A program made the translations under genes and the position numbers. From Rikenellaceae bacterium (lineage in GTDB: Bacteria > Bacteroidota > Bacteroidia > Bacteroidales > Rikenellaceae), in contig JAJBVQ010000061.1 of assembly GCA_020859745.1 (NCBI GenBank), positions 1 through 11,032 on the forward strand: a DNA stretch of 11,032 bases. Reading direction: 5' to 3'. Below are positions 5,504 to 11,032 of the stretch, piece by piece (positions within the stretch are counted from its first letter, which is position 1; each line of letters begins with the position of its first letter). The notes below the pieces were generated by a model. The model was given only the letters and a program-made list of their open reading frames with translations. It was not told where the DNA came from and made no database searches.

Positions 5504-6619
5504 CTATTTCTTGTAGAACGGCGGCCGCACCACCTGCGCCTTCACCGCCTTGCCGCGGATCACGATGGCGATCTCGGTCCCGGCTTTGGCGTACTCCGGC
5601 TGGACATAAGCCAGCCCCACCCCTTTTTTGAGGCTCGGCGACTGCGTCCCCGAAGTCACTACGCCGATGATTTTCGACGGTTCGTCCACAGCGGCTACCT
5701 CGTACCCGTGCCTCGGAATCCCCCGCTCGACCATCTCGAAGCCGACCAGCTTGCGCGCCACGCCGTGCTCTTTCTGAGCCGCAAAAAGCGTCCGGTCGAT
5801 AAAATCGCCCTTAGTGTCGTTGAACTTGGTAATCCAGCCCAGACCCGCCTCGATCGGCGAAGTGGTGTCGTCCAGGTCGTTCCCGTAGAGGCAGAAACCC
5901 ATCTCCAGACGCAAGGTATCCCGCGCGCCCAGCCCGATATTCTTCAGCCCGTACTTCTCACCGGCTTTCCACAGCGCATCCCACAGCTTGGCCGCGTCCT
6001 CGTTGGCCACATAGATCTCGCAGCCCCCCGCCCCGGTATATCCGGTAATGGACAAAATGGCGTTCGGAATCCCCGCCACCGTAGTCTTGCAGAAAGTGTA
6101 GTATTCCATCGACTTCACATCGCAGTCCGGGCACAGCTCCTGCACCAAATCCATCGCCAGTGGCCCCTGAACGGCCAACTGCGCGATCTCGTCCGAAGCG
6201 TTGTAAAGCTCCTTGCCCGGCGTCAGTCCGAACTTCGGCGCATGTTCGCACAGGAATTTCCAGTCCTTCTCCGTATTGGCGGCATTCACCACCAGCAGGT
6301 AGGTCTCGGCGTCGATCCGGTAGACCAGCAGGTCGTCCACGATCCCGCCTTTGCCGTTCGGGAAGCAGGAGTACTGCACCTTCCCGTCGTACAGGGTCGA
6401 AACGTCGTTGGAGGTAACGTATTGCAGGAAAGGCAGCGCCTTCGGCCCCTTGACCCATATCTCGCCCATGTGGCTCACGTCGAACACCCCGACCTTCTCC
6501 CGCACGGCGGCGTGCTCGTCATTGATCCCCGTGAACTCGATGGGCATATTGTAGCCCGCAAACTCCGCCATCTTGGCTCCCGCCGCGATGTGGTATTCGG
6601 TAAATGCTGTAGTCTTCAT
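5504..6619 (-). CDS. gcvT: Aminomethyltransferase, glycine cleavage system T protein
   Basis: Transfers the methylene group from the aminomethyl-lipoyl H protein to tetrahydrofolate, releasing ammonia, in the cytoplasmic glycine cleavage complex. The chosen ATG (6619) gives 371 residues, near the usual 360-370. An in-frame ATG at 6694 would add 25 residues read through the palindromes at 6655-6676 and is rejected. Signatures are AEFAGYNMPIEF (18-29), GVFDVSHMGEI (44-54), GGIVDDLLVYR (91-101) with catalytic Asp96, LAVQGPLA (148-155), ITGYTGAGGCEIYV (191-204), GARDTLRLEMGFCLYGNDLD (231-250) and TSGTQSPSLKKGVGLAYV (322-339). No other gcv gene is nearby, so it stands alone here. The leader is A-rich (acaaataaa) and lacks a Shine-Dalgarno sequence. 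Confidence 0.96.
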   Translation of the reverse strand: MKTTAFTEYHIAAGAKMAEFAGYNMPIEFTGINDEHAAVREKVGVFDVSHMGEIWVKGPKALPFLQYVTSNDVSTLYDGKVQYSCFPNGKGGIVDDLLVYRIDAETYLLVVNAANTEKDWKFLCEHAPKFGLTPGKELYNASDEIAQLAVQGPLAMDLVQELCPDCDVKSMEYYTFCKTTVAGIPNAILSITGYTGAGGCEIYVANEDAAKLWDALWKAGEKYGLKNIGLGARDTLRLEMGFCLYGNDLDDTTSPIEAGLGWITKFNDTKGDFIDRTLFAAQKEHGVARKLVGFEMVERGIPRHGYEVAAVDEPSKIIGVVTSGTQSPSLKKGVGLAYVQPEYAKAGTEIAIVIRGKAVKAQVVRPPFYKK

Positions 6620-6654
6620 ATCTGAATTCAATTTATTTGTTCGGTTATTTGACA

Positions 6655-6676
6655 GTATCGCGATACGAAAGTATCG
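6655..6676. repeat. Iterated palindrome upstream of gcvT
   Basis: GTATCG (6655-6660), CGATAC (6661-6666) and GTATCG (6671-6676) form a perfect 12-bp palindrome plus an alternative 6-bp hairpin with a GAAA tetraloop (6667-6670). It sits 36-57 nt ahead of the gcvT ATG. On the minus strand 6673-6666 reads TACTTTCG, one mismatch from the TAnnTTTG promoter box. It may be an operator, a promoter part or just a structural repeat. Confidence 0.45.
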
Positions 6677-6701
6677 CTCGCCCGGCGGGGGCACCCGCGC
6701 C

Positions 6702-6720
6702 CTGCCCGGCCTGAGGGCAG
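6702..6720. repeat. Short GC-rich hairpin
   Basis: Six-base arms ctgccc (6702-6707) and gggcag (6715-6720) enclose a 7-nt loop in the gcvT/PurF-like gap. No T-run and no known role. Confidence 0.4.
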
Positions 6721-6740
6721 TCGATGGTTGTTTTTGAGCA

Positions 6741-6813
6741 GGTGCCCGCCCGCTTAAAAGGCAATATTGCTTCGTTTAGCGTGAGCTAAACAAGCAGGAT
6801 TGCCGCGGGCACC
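6741..6813. repeat. Large nested inverted repeat downstream of the PurF-like gene
   Basis: A 73-nt imperfect hairpin has three nested levels: ggtgcccgc (6741-6749) with gcgggcacc (6805-6813); ggcaat (6760-6765) with attgcc (6799-6804); then gctt (6769-6772) and gtttagc (6774-6780) with gctaaac and aagc (6785-6795) around a GTGA loop. It begins 70 nt past the stop of the PurF-like gene on the minus strand, so it may help end that transcript. Its size and nesting also suit an extragenic repeat element. Confidence 0.6.
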
Positions 6814-6882
6814 GTAGTCGCATGGCGCTGCGGTATGGGCGAAGCGCAATTTTATCTGACATTTTAATGAATAAATAATAGA

Positions 6883-8304
6883 CTATTCTACATAGCTGCT
6901 GTTGTCCCAACAGTGGGTGCAAAGCTGGTCTTTCGGCAGGCCGATCGAATCGACTACATCCTGCAAGTTCTGGAACTTCAGCGACGTAAGCTGCAACTGC
7001 TGCCCCATCACCTCGACCATCTTGCGATACTTTTCGCTCTTGTCATCCGCATACTCCTCCAGCACCTCGTCCGTCAGCTTGTCCGTCCCCTCCAGGTCGC
7101 GGATCACACGCCGCGCGTAGAGGTCGAACGTCGAACGCGAGGTCGAGAAGTTCAGGAAGCGGCACGGGAAGATCAGCGGCGGACACGCGATGCGCATGTG
7201 CACCTCCTCGACCCCCACCTCTTTGAGCTTCACGATATTGTCCTTGAGCTGCGTCCCGCGCACAATCGAGTCGTCCATAAAGACGATCTTCGAGCCGCGC
7301 GTGAACGCCTCGTTCGGCAACAGTTTCATCTTGGCCACCAGGTCGCGCATCGCCTGGTTCTGCGGCATGAAGCTGCGCGGCCAGGTCGGAGTGTATTTCA
7401 CGAAAGGCCGCTTATACGGAATGCGCTTCGCATTGCTGTACCCGATGGCATGTCCCACGCCCGAGTCCGGAATGCCCGCCGCAAAATCGGCATCCACATC
7501 CGCATCGCGCCCCGCCATCGCCGCCCCGCAGCGGTACCGCGCATCCTCGACGTTGATCCCTTCGTAACACGACGACGGGTAACCGTAGTAGACCCAAAGG
7601 AACGAGCATATCTGTTTCCGGGTTCCCGGCGCGAGGATGTCGGTGATCCCGTCCCGCGTGAGCTGCACGGCCTCGCCCGGCCCGAGGTCTTTCACATAGT
7701 CGTACCCCAGGTTGAGGAACGACGAGCTTTCGGAAGCCGCCACGTATCCGAAGTCATTTTTCCCGATAATCACCGGCGTGCGGCCGAAGCGGTCGCGGGC
7801 GGCATAGATACCGTGCTCGGTCAGGATCAGCATCGAGCACGACCCTTTGATCGTCCGCTGCACGTTCTCGATCCCCTCTTTGAAGCTCTTGCTTTGGCTG
7901 ATGAGGATGGCCACCAGTTCGGTCGGGTTGATGTCGGAGCCGGAGAGTTCGGCGAAATGGACGTTCTCGGCCAGCAGGCGTTCGGTAATCTCCTCCATGT
8001 TCTCGATCCGGGCCACGGTCACGACGGAGAAGCGCCCGAGGTGGCTGGTGACGGTCACCGGCTGCGACTCGAAGTCGCTGATGACGCCGATCCCCAGGCA
8101 GGAGCCTTCGAATTTCGGCAGGTCGTCTTCGAACTTGTTCCGGAAGTAGCCGTTTTCGAGGCTATGGATCGACCGGATAAATTTCTCGCCGTTGTAAAAA
8201 GCCAGGCCGGCACGCTTGGTGCCCAGGTGAGAATGGTAGTCCGTACAGTAGAACACGTCGTTGACGCATTCGCGCCGGGAGGCGCAGCCGAAAAATCCGC
8301 TCAT
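6883..8304 (-). CDS. Amidophosphoribosyltransferase-like protein (PurF family) with degenerate glutaminase domain
   Basis: Related to PurF, which makes 5-phosphoribosylamine from PRPP and glutamine. It has 473 residues, full PurF length, in the normal order: class II amidotransferase fold (about 1-225), then phosphoribosyltransferase fold. The PRPP motif is intact: IVFMDDSIVRGTQ (340-352). AARDRFGRTPVIIG (168-181), VAASESSSF (188-196) and GIPDSG (277-282) also fit. Four cysteines match the [4Fe-4S] ligands of B. subtilis PurF: C233, C381, C462, C465. The catalytic N-terminal Cys is Ser2, and the glutamine-binding motifs GHVRY and LAHNGN are not retained, so glutamine hydrolysis seems lost. 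The loop KNRYVGRTF reads KYTPTWPRSF and YGIDTS reads FLNFSTS, so product and donor may differ from PurF. It lies 37 nt after folE on the same strand, probably co-transcribed. Confidence 0.85.
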   Translation of the reverse strand: MSGFFGCASRRECVNDVFYCTDYHSHLGTKRAGLAFYNGEKFIRSIHSLENGYFRNKFEDDLPKFEGSCLGIGVISDFESQPVTVTSHLGRFSVVTVARIENMEEITERLLAENVHFAELSGSDINPTELVAILISQSKSFKEGIENVQRTIKGSCSMLILTEHGIYAARDRFGRTPVIIGKNDFGYVAASESSSFLNLGYDYVKDLGPGEAVQLTRDGITDILAPGTRKQICSFLWVYYGYPSSCYEGINVEDARYRCGAAMAGRDADVDADFAAGIPDSGVGHAIGYSNAKRIPYKRPFVKYTPTWPRSFMPQNQAMRDLVAKMKLLPNEAFTRGSKIVFMDDSIVRGTQLKDNIVKLKEVGVEEVHMRIACPPLIFPCRFLNFSTSRSTFDLYARRVIRDLEGTDKLTDEVLEEYADDKSEKYRKMVEVMGQQLQLTSLKFQNLQDVVDSIGLPKDQLCTHCWDNSSYVE

Positions 8305-8341
8305 AGGATATTGGTGGTGTTAGGTATGGTTTCGGTGTGTA

Positions 8342-8923
8342 TTATCTGAGCTTGTGCGAAATGAGGTTCATAAATTCCTCGCGGGTCTGTATCTGGGTCA
8401 GGAAGGCCCCGGTAAATGCGGAGGTGGTGGTGGCGGAGTTCTGTTTCTCGACGCCGCGCATCTGCATGCACATATGGCTGGCCTCGATCACCACGGCGAC
8501 CCCCAGCGGATTGAGCGCCTCCTGTATGCAGTCGCGTATCTGCACGGTCAGCCGCTCCTGAACCTGCAACCGCCGGGCGAAGCAGTCCACAACCCGGGGT
8601 ATCTTGGACAGCCCGGTGATAAAGCCGTTCGGGATATAGGCCACATGGGCTTTCCCGTAGAAGGGCACCATATGGTGCTCGCACAGCGAGTATAGCTCGA
8701 TGTCTTTGACGACGACCATCTGCTTGTACTCCTCCTTGAACTTGGCGGAGAGCAGTATCTCTATCGGGTCCTGCTCATATCCCTGTGTCATGAAGGACAT
8801 GGCTTTGGCCACGCGCTCGGGGGTCTTGAGCAGCCCTTCGCGGGCCGGGTCCTCGCCCAACAGTTCAAGTATGGCTTTATAATGTTCCGCTAACTGCGCG
8901 GTCTTCTTTTCATCGTACTCCAT
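8342..8923 (-). CDS. folE: GTP cyclohydrolase I (type IA, FolE)
   Basis: Converts GTP to 7,8-dihydroneopterin triphosphate, the first step of the pterin branch of folate synthesis; the product can also feed queuosine-type pathways. It has 193 residues, normal for the compact FolE1 domain. Key motifs are LLKTPERVAKAM (31-42), LYSLCEHHMVPFYGKAHVAYIPNG (77-100), GLSKIPRVVDCFARRLQVQERL (104-125) and SHMCMQMRGVEKQNSATTTSAF (149-170). The zinc ligands C81, H84 and C152 and the catalytic CEHH/HMCM histidines are all present, so it should be active. The ATG at 8923 has an A-rich leader with no Shine-Dalgarno sequence and no clear TAnnTTTG box. The PurF-like gene follows after 37 nt. pabB and pabC, the other folate branch, lie about 3.4 kb away. 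Confidence 0.96.
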   Translation of the reverse strand: MEYDEKKTAQLAEHYKAILELLGEDPAREGLLKTPERVAKAMSFMTQGYEQDPIEILLSAKFKEEYKQMVVVKDIELYSLCEHHMVPFYGKAHVAYIPNGFITGLSKIPRVVDCFARRLQVQERLTVQIRDCIQEALNPLGVAVVIEASHMCMQMRGVEKQNSATTTSAFTGAFLTQIQTREEFMNLISHKLR

Positions 8924-8975
8924 ATCGTAACTATTATCCGTTCGTTTATTTGTATTCGTGTTTGAGGGTGCTGTT

Positions 8976-8993
8976 CTTTTCTTGAAAGAAAAG
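8976..8993. repeat. A/T-rich inverted repeat upstream of folE
   Basis: Eight-base arms cttttctt (8976-8983) and aagaaaag (8986-8993) are separated by 2 nt, 53 nt ahead of the folE ATG. It may be an operator, or part of a transcript end for leftward transcription arriving from the nitroreductase gene. Confidence 0.4.
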
Positions 8994-9036
8994 GCCCGTA
9001 CGGCCTCCCGGTGTAACTACCCTAATCGGGGCGTGT

Positions 9037-9067
9037 CCGGCCTTAGTTCGTTCGGGCCGGGGTTTTT
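9037..9067 (+). terminator. Terminator-like hairpin with T-run, orphan on the plus strand
   Basis: Arms ccggcc (9037-9042) and ggccgg (9055-9060) are followed by GGTTTTT (9061-9067), the shape of an intrinsic terminator for rightward transcription. No rightward gene precedes it; all neighbours read leftward. It may be chance within a repeat-rich gap, or the end of an unannotated rightward RNA. Confidence 0.35.
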
Positions 9068-9070
9068 GTC

Positions 9071-9141
9071 CAGGCCGGAGCCAGCGAGGCCTAAACGAGC
9101 AGGGCGAGTTGCAGGCCTTCGCCTGGGGTGGCTCCGGCCTG
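9071..9141. repeat. Large inverted repeat (71 nt)
   Basis: Perfect 13-bp outer arms caggccggagcca (9071-9083) and tggctccggcctg (9129-9141) continue inward as gcgaggcct (9084-9092) with aggccttcgc (9113-9122), broken by one bulged T. The total stem is about 22 bp. The loop side holds ctaaacgagcagg (9091-9103), 12 of 13 bases identical to 6786-6798 in the other large hairpin. Probably an extragenic palindromic element; it could also act as a transcript end for the nitroreductase gene. Confidence 0.65.
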
Positions 9142-9144
9142 CCC

Positions 9145-9289
9145 GCTGACGCGGGAACTTAACTGCTTAGGATGCACCAGCATCTCCGAAAGTTTTTCTG
9201 GTTCTCGTTACCGCGAAACGGTTTGCCTAACGGCTTCTTTCCCACAAGGCAGTGTTAGAATAATACAGCCCTTACGGGGTTCCCGCAGC
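9145..9289. other. Possible structured RNA region
   Basis: GCGGGAAC (9151-9158) pairs exactly with GTTCCCGC (9279-9286), extended by gct/agc (9145-9147 with 9287-9289) past a 3-nt bulge. Smaller stems lie between, such as gatgc/gcatc (9171-9175 with 9180-9184) and ctaac/gttag (9228-9232 with 9254-9258). A closed stem around about 120 nt with internal stems and no open frame is the outline of a small RNA, on either strand. I cannot match it to a known family, and chance pairing is not excluded. Confidence 0.22.
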
Positions 9290-9360
9290 ACCTGGCAGCG
9301 TCAATTGTTCACAAAGAGAACAGTACCCTCCAGGGGTAGGTACAAAAACAAACGGTTAAA

Positions 9361-9957
9361 TTACCACTTATTATAATGTATGCGCGAGGCGTCGAACTTA
9401 TCCTTCGGTTGTTCCAGGCCGTCGCCGTAGCCGAACGGCACCACCGCCAGCGGCATGATATTCGGCGGCAGGTTCAGCTCCTCCTGCACCGTCACGATAC
9501 GGTCCGCATTGGGGTAAACCCCCGTCCACACCGCCGCCAGCCCCGTAGCCTGCGCCGCCAGCAGGAAATTCTGCGTCGCCGCCGAGCAGTCCAGGAACCA
9601 CGACTCCGAGAGATCGCTGTCGCCGCACACCACCAGCGCCTGCGGCACATGGGCCAGCATCGAGGCGAACGGCAGCCGAGACCCCAAAGTATCCAGCGTA
9701 GCCCGGTCGTCGACCACCACGAACTGCCACGGCCGCCGATCCTTCGACGACGGAGCCGCCATAGCCGCCCGCAGCAGCATGTCTATCGTATCCTTCGACA
9801 CCTTTTGACCGGTATAACGACGCACGCTATGTCGCTGCGCGATCGTCTCCAGCGTGGGATTGACCCCCGGTTTGTCGTTCTTATCCATCGCATTTCCGCA
9901 TGCGACCATGCCCGCCGCAAAGCCGGCCAGCACGATCAGGTAAAAGATCCGCTTCAT
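9361..9957 (-). CDS. Nitroreductase family protein with lipoprotein signal
   Basis: Predicted FMN-dependent NAD(P)H oxidoreductase of the nitroreductase superfamily; substrate unknown. It has 198 residues. The N terminus is a lipoprotein signal: MKR, a hydrophobic stretch (5-19) and lipobox-like MVAC with Cys20, so the protein should be lipid-anchored and outside the cytoplasm. After a short linker comes the family core: ETIAQRHSVRRYTGQKV (37-53, FMN-phosphate site with R42, S44, R46), AAMAAPSSKDRRPWQFVVVDD (64-84), DCSAATQNFLLAAQATGLAAVWTG (123-146) and a C-terminal VVPFGYGD (172-179). Most family members are cytoplasmic and have no such signal. Cofactor supply outside the cytoplasm is an open point. 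A promoter box lies 29 nt ahead of the start. It stands alone, divergent from pckA. Confidence 0.9.
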   Translation of the reverse strand: MKRIFYLIVLAGFAAGMVACGNAMDKNDKPGVNPTLETIAQRHSVRRYTGQKVSKDTIDMLLRAAMAAPSSKDRRPWQFVVVDDRATLDTLGSRLPFASMLAHVPQALVVCGDSDLSESWFLDCSAATQNFLLAAQATGLAAVWTGVYPNADRIVTVQEELNLPPNIMPLAVVPFGYGDGLEQPKDKFDASRIHYNKW

Positions 9958-9985
9958 AACGCATCAGTTTTTACTGTTGTAGCGG

Positions 9986-9993
9986 CAAAGTTA
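9986..9993 (-). promoter_or_regulatory. Bacteroidota-type -7 box for the nitroreductase gene
   Basis: The minus strand reads TAACTTTG, an exact TAnnTTTG match, 29 nt before the ATG at 9957. A TTTG lies upstream (minus strand, near 10008-10011) at a spacing shorter than usual for the -33 element, so only the -7 box is well supported. Confidence 0.6.
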
Positions 9994-10128
9994 AGATTTC
10001 CCCCGAACAAATTCATCCGGACCGGCAATATTTCGCCCCCGCAGCGGGTTATAATAGGGCACTGAAAAAAAGTTTTAAATTTTTTTGAAAATCGAACTGT
10101 GAAATGATTAACAATAAAAATTTATTAC

Positions 10129-10136
10129 TACCTTTA
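10129..10136 (+). promoter_or_regulatory. Probable pckA promoter with AT-rich upstream region
   Basis: TACCTTTA differs from TAnnTTTG at the last base only and lies 86 nt before the pckA ATG. It is preceded by about 60 nt of very AT-rich sequence (10069-10128, with T- and A-runs) that contrasts sharply with the GC-rich surroundings and could act like an UP element. A strong promoter would suit this central-metabolism gene. Confidence 0.5.
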
Positions 10137-10140
10137 TCCT

Positions 10141-10168
10141 GTCGGGATATGGCCGGGAACGGCCCGAC
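10141..10168 (+). repeat. Hairpin in the pckA leader
   Basis: Arms gtcggg (10141-10146) and cccgac (10163-10168) have an alternative inner pairing of ggcc (10151-10154) with ggcc (10161-10164). It starts right after the predicted -7 box, so it would form the very 5' end of the pckA mRNA. The rest of the leader (10169-10221) is A-rich and unstructured, without a Shine-Dalgarno sequence. A 5' stabilising hairpin is a reasonable guess. Confidence 0.45.
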
Positions 10169-10221
10169 ACAGCGAACCGAAAGCAGATAAAAGCAATATA
10201 AACCATTAAAAACCAACCATT

Positions 10222-11032
10222 ATGTCAATCGACCTGAGCAAGTACGGCATCAAAGACGTGAAGGAGATCATCCACAACCCGTCTTACGAAGAACTCTACA
10301 AAGCAGAGACCTGCAACTGCCTGACCGGCTACGAAAAAGGCGTCGACACCGAACTGGGCGCCGTGAACGTGATGACCGGCGTGTTCACCGGCCGCTCGCC
10401 CAAAGACAAATACATCGTTAAGGACGCGACCACCGAAAACACCGTATGGTGGACCTCGGACTTCGCCAAGAACGACAACAAACCGATCACGACCCAGGTT
10501 TGGGACGACCTCAAAAAGATCGCCACCCAGGAACTGAGCGGCAAGAAACTCTACGTGATGGACACCTTCTGCGGCGCCAACCCGGACACCCGCCTGAAAG
10601 TGCGCTTCATCATGGAAGTGGCCTGGCAGGCACACTTCGTGAAGAACATGTTCATCCGCCCGACCGAAGAGGAGCTGAAAAACTACGGCGAACCGGACTT
10701 CGTGGTGCTGAACGCATCGAAGACCACCAACCCCAACTGGAAAGAGATGGGCCTGAACTCCGAAAACTTCGTGGCCTTCAACCTGACCGAAAAGATGCAG
10801 CTCATCGGCGGCACCTGGTACGGCGGCGAGATGAAGAAAGGGATGTTCTCGATGATGAACTACCTGCTCCCGCTCAAAGGCATCGCTTCGATGCACTGCT
10901 CGGCCAACAAAGGCAAGGACGGCGACGTGGCCATCTTCTTCGGCCTGTCGGGTACCGGTAAGACCACCCTCTCGACCGACCCGAACCGCGCGCTGAGCGG
11001 CGACGACGAGCACGGCTGGGACGACAACGGCG
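10222..11032 (+). CDS. pckA: Phosphoenolpyruvate carboxykinase (ATP), 5' part
   Basis: Interconverts oxaloacetate plus ATP with PEP, CO2 and ADP; in fermentative Bacteroidetes it commonly runs toward oxaloacetate in the succinate pathway. The window holds 270 codons of an expected 530 or so, and the gene runs off the right edge. Visible motifs are GVFTGRSPKDKYIV (53-66, substrate Arg58), MFIRPTEEEL (143-152), GTWYGGEMKKGMFS (197-210, metal-binding Lys), ASMHCSAN (222-229, metal-binding His225), the P-loop GLSGTGKTTLS (241-251) and the metal/kinase-2 motif SGDDEHGWDD (259-268). These identify the ATP-dependent type rather than the GTP type. The ATG at 10222 is preceded by an A-rich leader. It is divergent from the nitroreductase gene, with 264 nt between them. 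Confidence 0.97.
   Translation, partial: MSIDLSKYGIKDVKEIIHNPSYEELYKAETCNCLTGYEKGVDTELGAVNVMTGVFTGRSPKDKYIVKDATTENTVWWTSDFAKNDNKPITTQVWDDLKKIATQELSGKKLYVMDTFCGANPDTRLKVRFIMEVAWQAHFVKNMFIRPTEEELKNYGEPDFVVLNASKTTNPNWKEMGLNSENFVAFNLTEKMQLIGGTWYGGEMKKGMFSMMNYLLPLKGIASMHCSANKGKDGDVAIFFGLSGTGKTTLSTDPNRALSGDDEHGWDDNG

Larger units (their letters stand above)
8924..9360. other. Non-coding gap with large inverted repeats
   Basis: This 437-nt gap lies between folE and the nitroreductase gene, both on the minus strand. The open frames at 8958-9149 and 9128-9376 (+) have compositionally odd translations with no recognisable family and run through the inverted repeats, so I do not call them genes. The gap contains inverted repeats at 8976-8993, 9037-9060, 9071-9141 and a long-range one joining 9151-9158 to 9279-9286. 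The left part (about 8990-9150) is GC-rich; the right part is nearer to balanced composition. It must hold the folE promoter and the end of the nitroreductase transcript; a small RNA is possible. Confidence 0.6.

Noticed and set aside
5708..6625. 305-codon open frame on the plus strand opposite gcvT
   Set aside because: Complete gcvT motifs on the other strand explain the region; the antisense translation is low-complexity and unfamiliar.
8299..8304. Sequencing error or wrong start as the reason for the missing PurF catalytic cysteine
   Set aside because: The other glutamine-binding motifs are lost too, so one base error or an alternative start cannot explain it. No in-frame Met-Cys start is present upstream.
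6913..8349. 478-codon open frame on the plus strand opposite the PurF-like gene
   Set aside because: It lies antisense to a well-supported PurF-family gene. Its translation is rich in Arg, His and Val with no recognisable family, the usual shadow of GC-biased third positions.
8958..9376. Small plus-strand open frames of 63 and 82 codons between folE and the nitroreductase gene
   Set aside because: They run through large inverted repeats, and the second runs into the nitroreductase gene; the translations have no recognisable features.
10050..10055. TATAAT hexamer upstream of pckA
   Set aside because: It looks like a classical sigma-70 -10 box, but Bacteroidota primary promoters use TAnnTTTG; the near-match at 10129-10136 is better placed.
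10225..11013. 262-codon open frame on the minus strand opposite pckA
   Set aside because: The plus strand encodes clear PEP carboxykinase motifs. The antisense frame is a shadow rich in Val, Phe, His and Arg.
1..11032. CRISPR array, tRNA, rRNA, phage or transposon genes
   Set aside because: I saw no regularly spaced direct repeats, no tRNA T-loop pattern with matching arms, and no integrase, transposase or phage protein. The repeats present are isolated hairpins.

Overview
The window looks like chromosomal, housekeeping DNA from a fairly high-GC member of the Bacteroidota, probably order Bacteroidales. An Alistipes/Rikenellaceae-like source is my inference, not proven. The clues are promoter matches to the Bacteroidota -7 box TAnnTTTG (3732-3739 minus, 3761-3768 plus, 9986-9993 minus), start codons with A-rich leaders but no Shine-Dalgarno sequence, a lineage-style PurF paralogue, and an ATP-type PEP carboxykinase. 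I see no phage, transposase, integrase, CRISPR array, tRNA or rRNA.

Layout. 1-1690 (+): a DHH/DHHA1 phosphoesterase (NrnA-like) followed 4 nt later by an AlkD-like HEAT-repeat protein. 1691-2154: a non-coding, hairpin-rich gap ending in a strong terminator-like hairpin. 2155-3720 (-): a thiamine unit of TPP riboswitch, thi4 and thiE, with thi4 and thiE overlapping by 8 nt. 3721-3877: back-to-back promoters driving the thiamine unit leftward and the pabB-pabC unit rightward. 3878-5501 (+): pabB and pabC, overlapping by 26 nt. 5504-6619 (-): gcvT, tail-to-tail with pabC with 2 nt between. 6620-6882: a hairpin-rich gap. 6883-8923 (-): folE followed by a PurF-like phosphoribosyltransferase. 8924-9360: a non-coding gap with large inverted repeats. 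9361-9957 (-): a nitroreductase with a lipoprotein signal. 10222-end (+): the 5' part of pckA.

The genes share a cofactor and one-carbon theme. PabB and PabC make p-aminobenzoate and FolE makes the pterin precursor, so the two halves of folate are both represented. GcvT uses tetrahydrofolate in glycine cleavage. PurF-type chemistry feeds purines and, through aminoimidazole ribotide, the pyrimidine half of thiamine. Thi4 makes the thiazole half and ThiE joins the two halves.

I did not find a new multi-gene system. The most unusual item is the PurF-like protein (6883-8304). Every glutaminase active-site position I can align is lost, while the PRPP loop and four iron-sulfur-type cysteines remain. 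Next in interest are a His-type (non-suicidal) Thi4 under a TPP riboswitch, a membrane-anchored nitroreductase, and a family of intergenic hairpins sharing a TAAACRAG motif.
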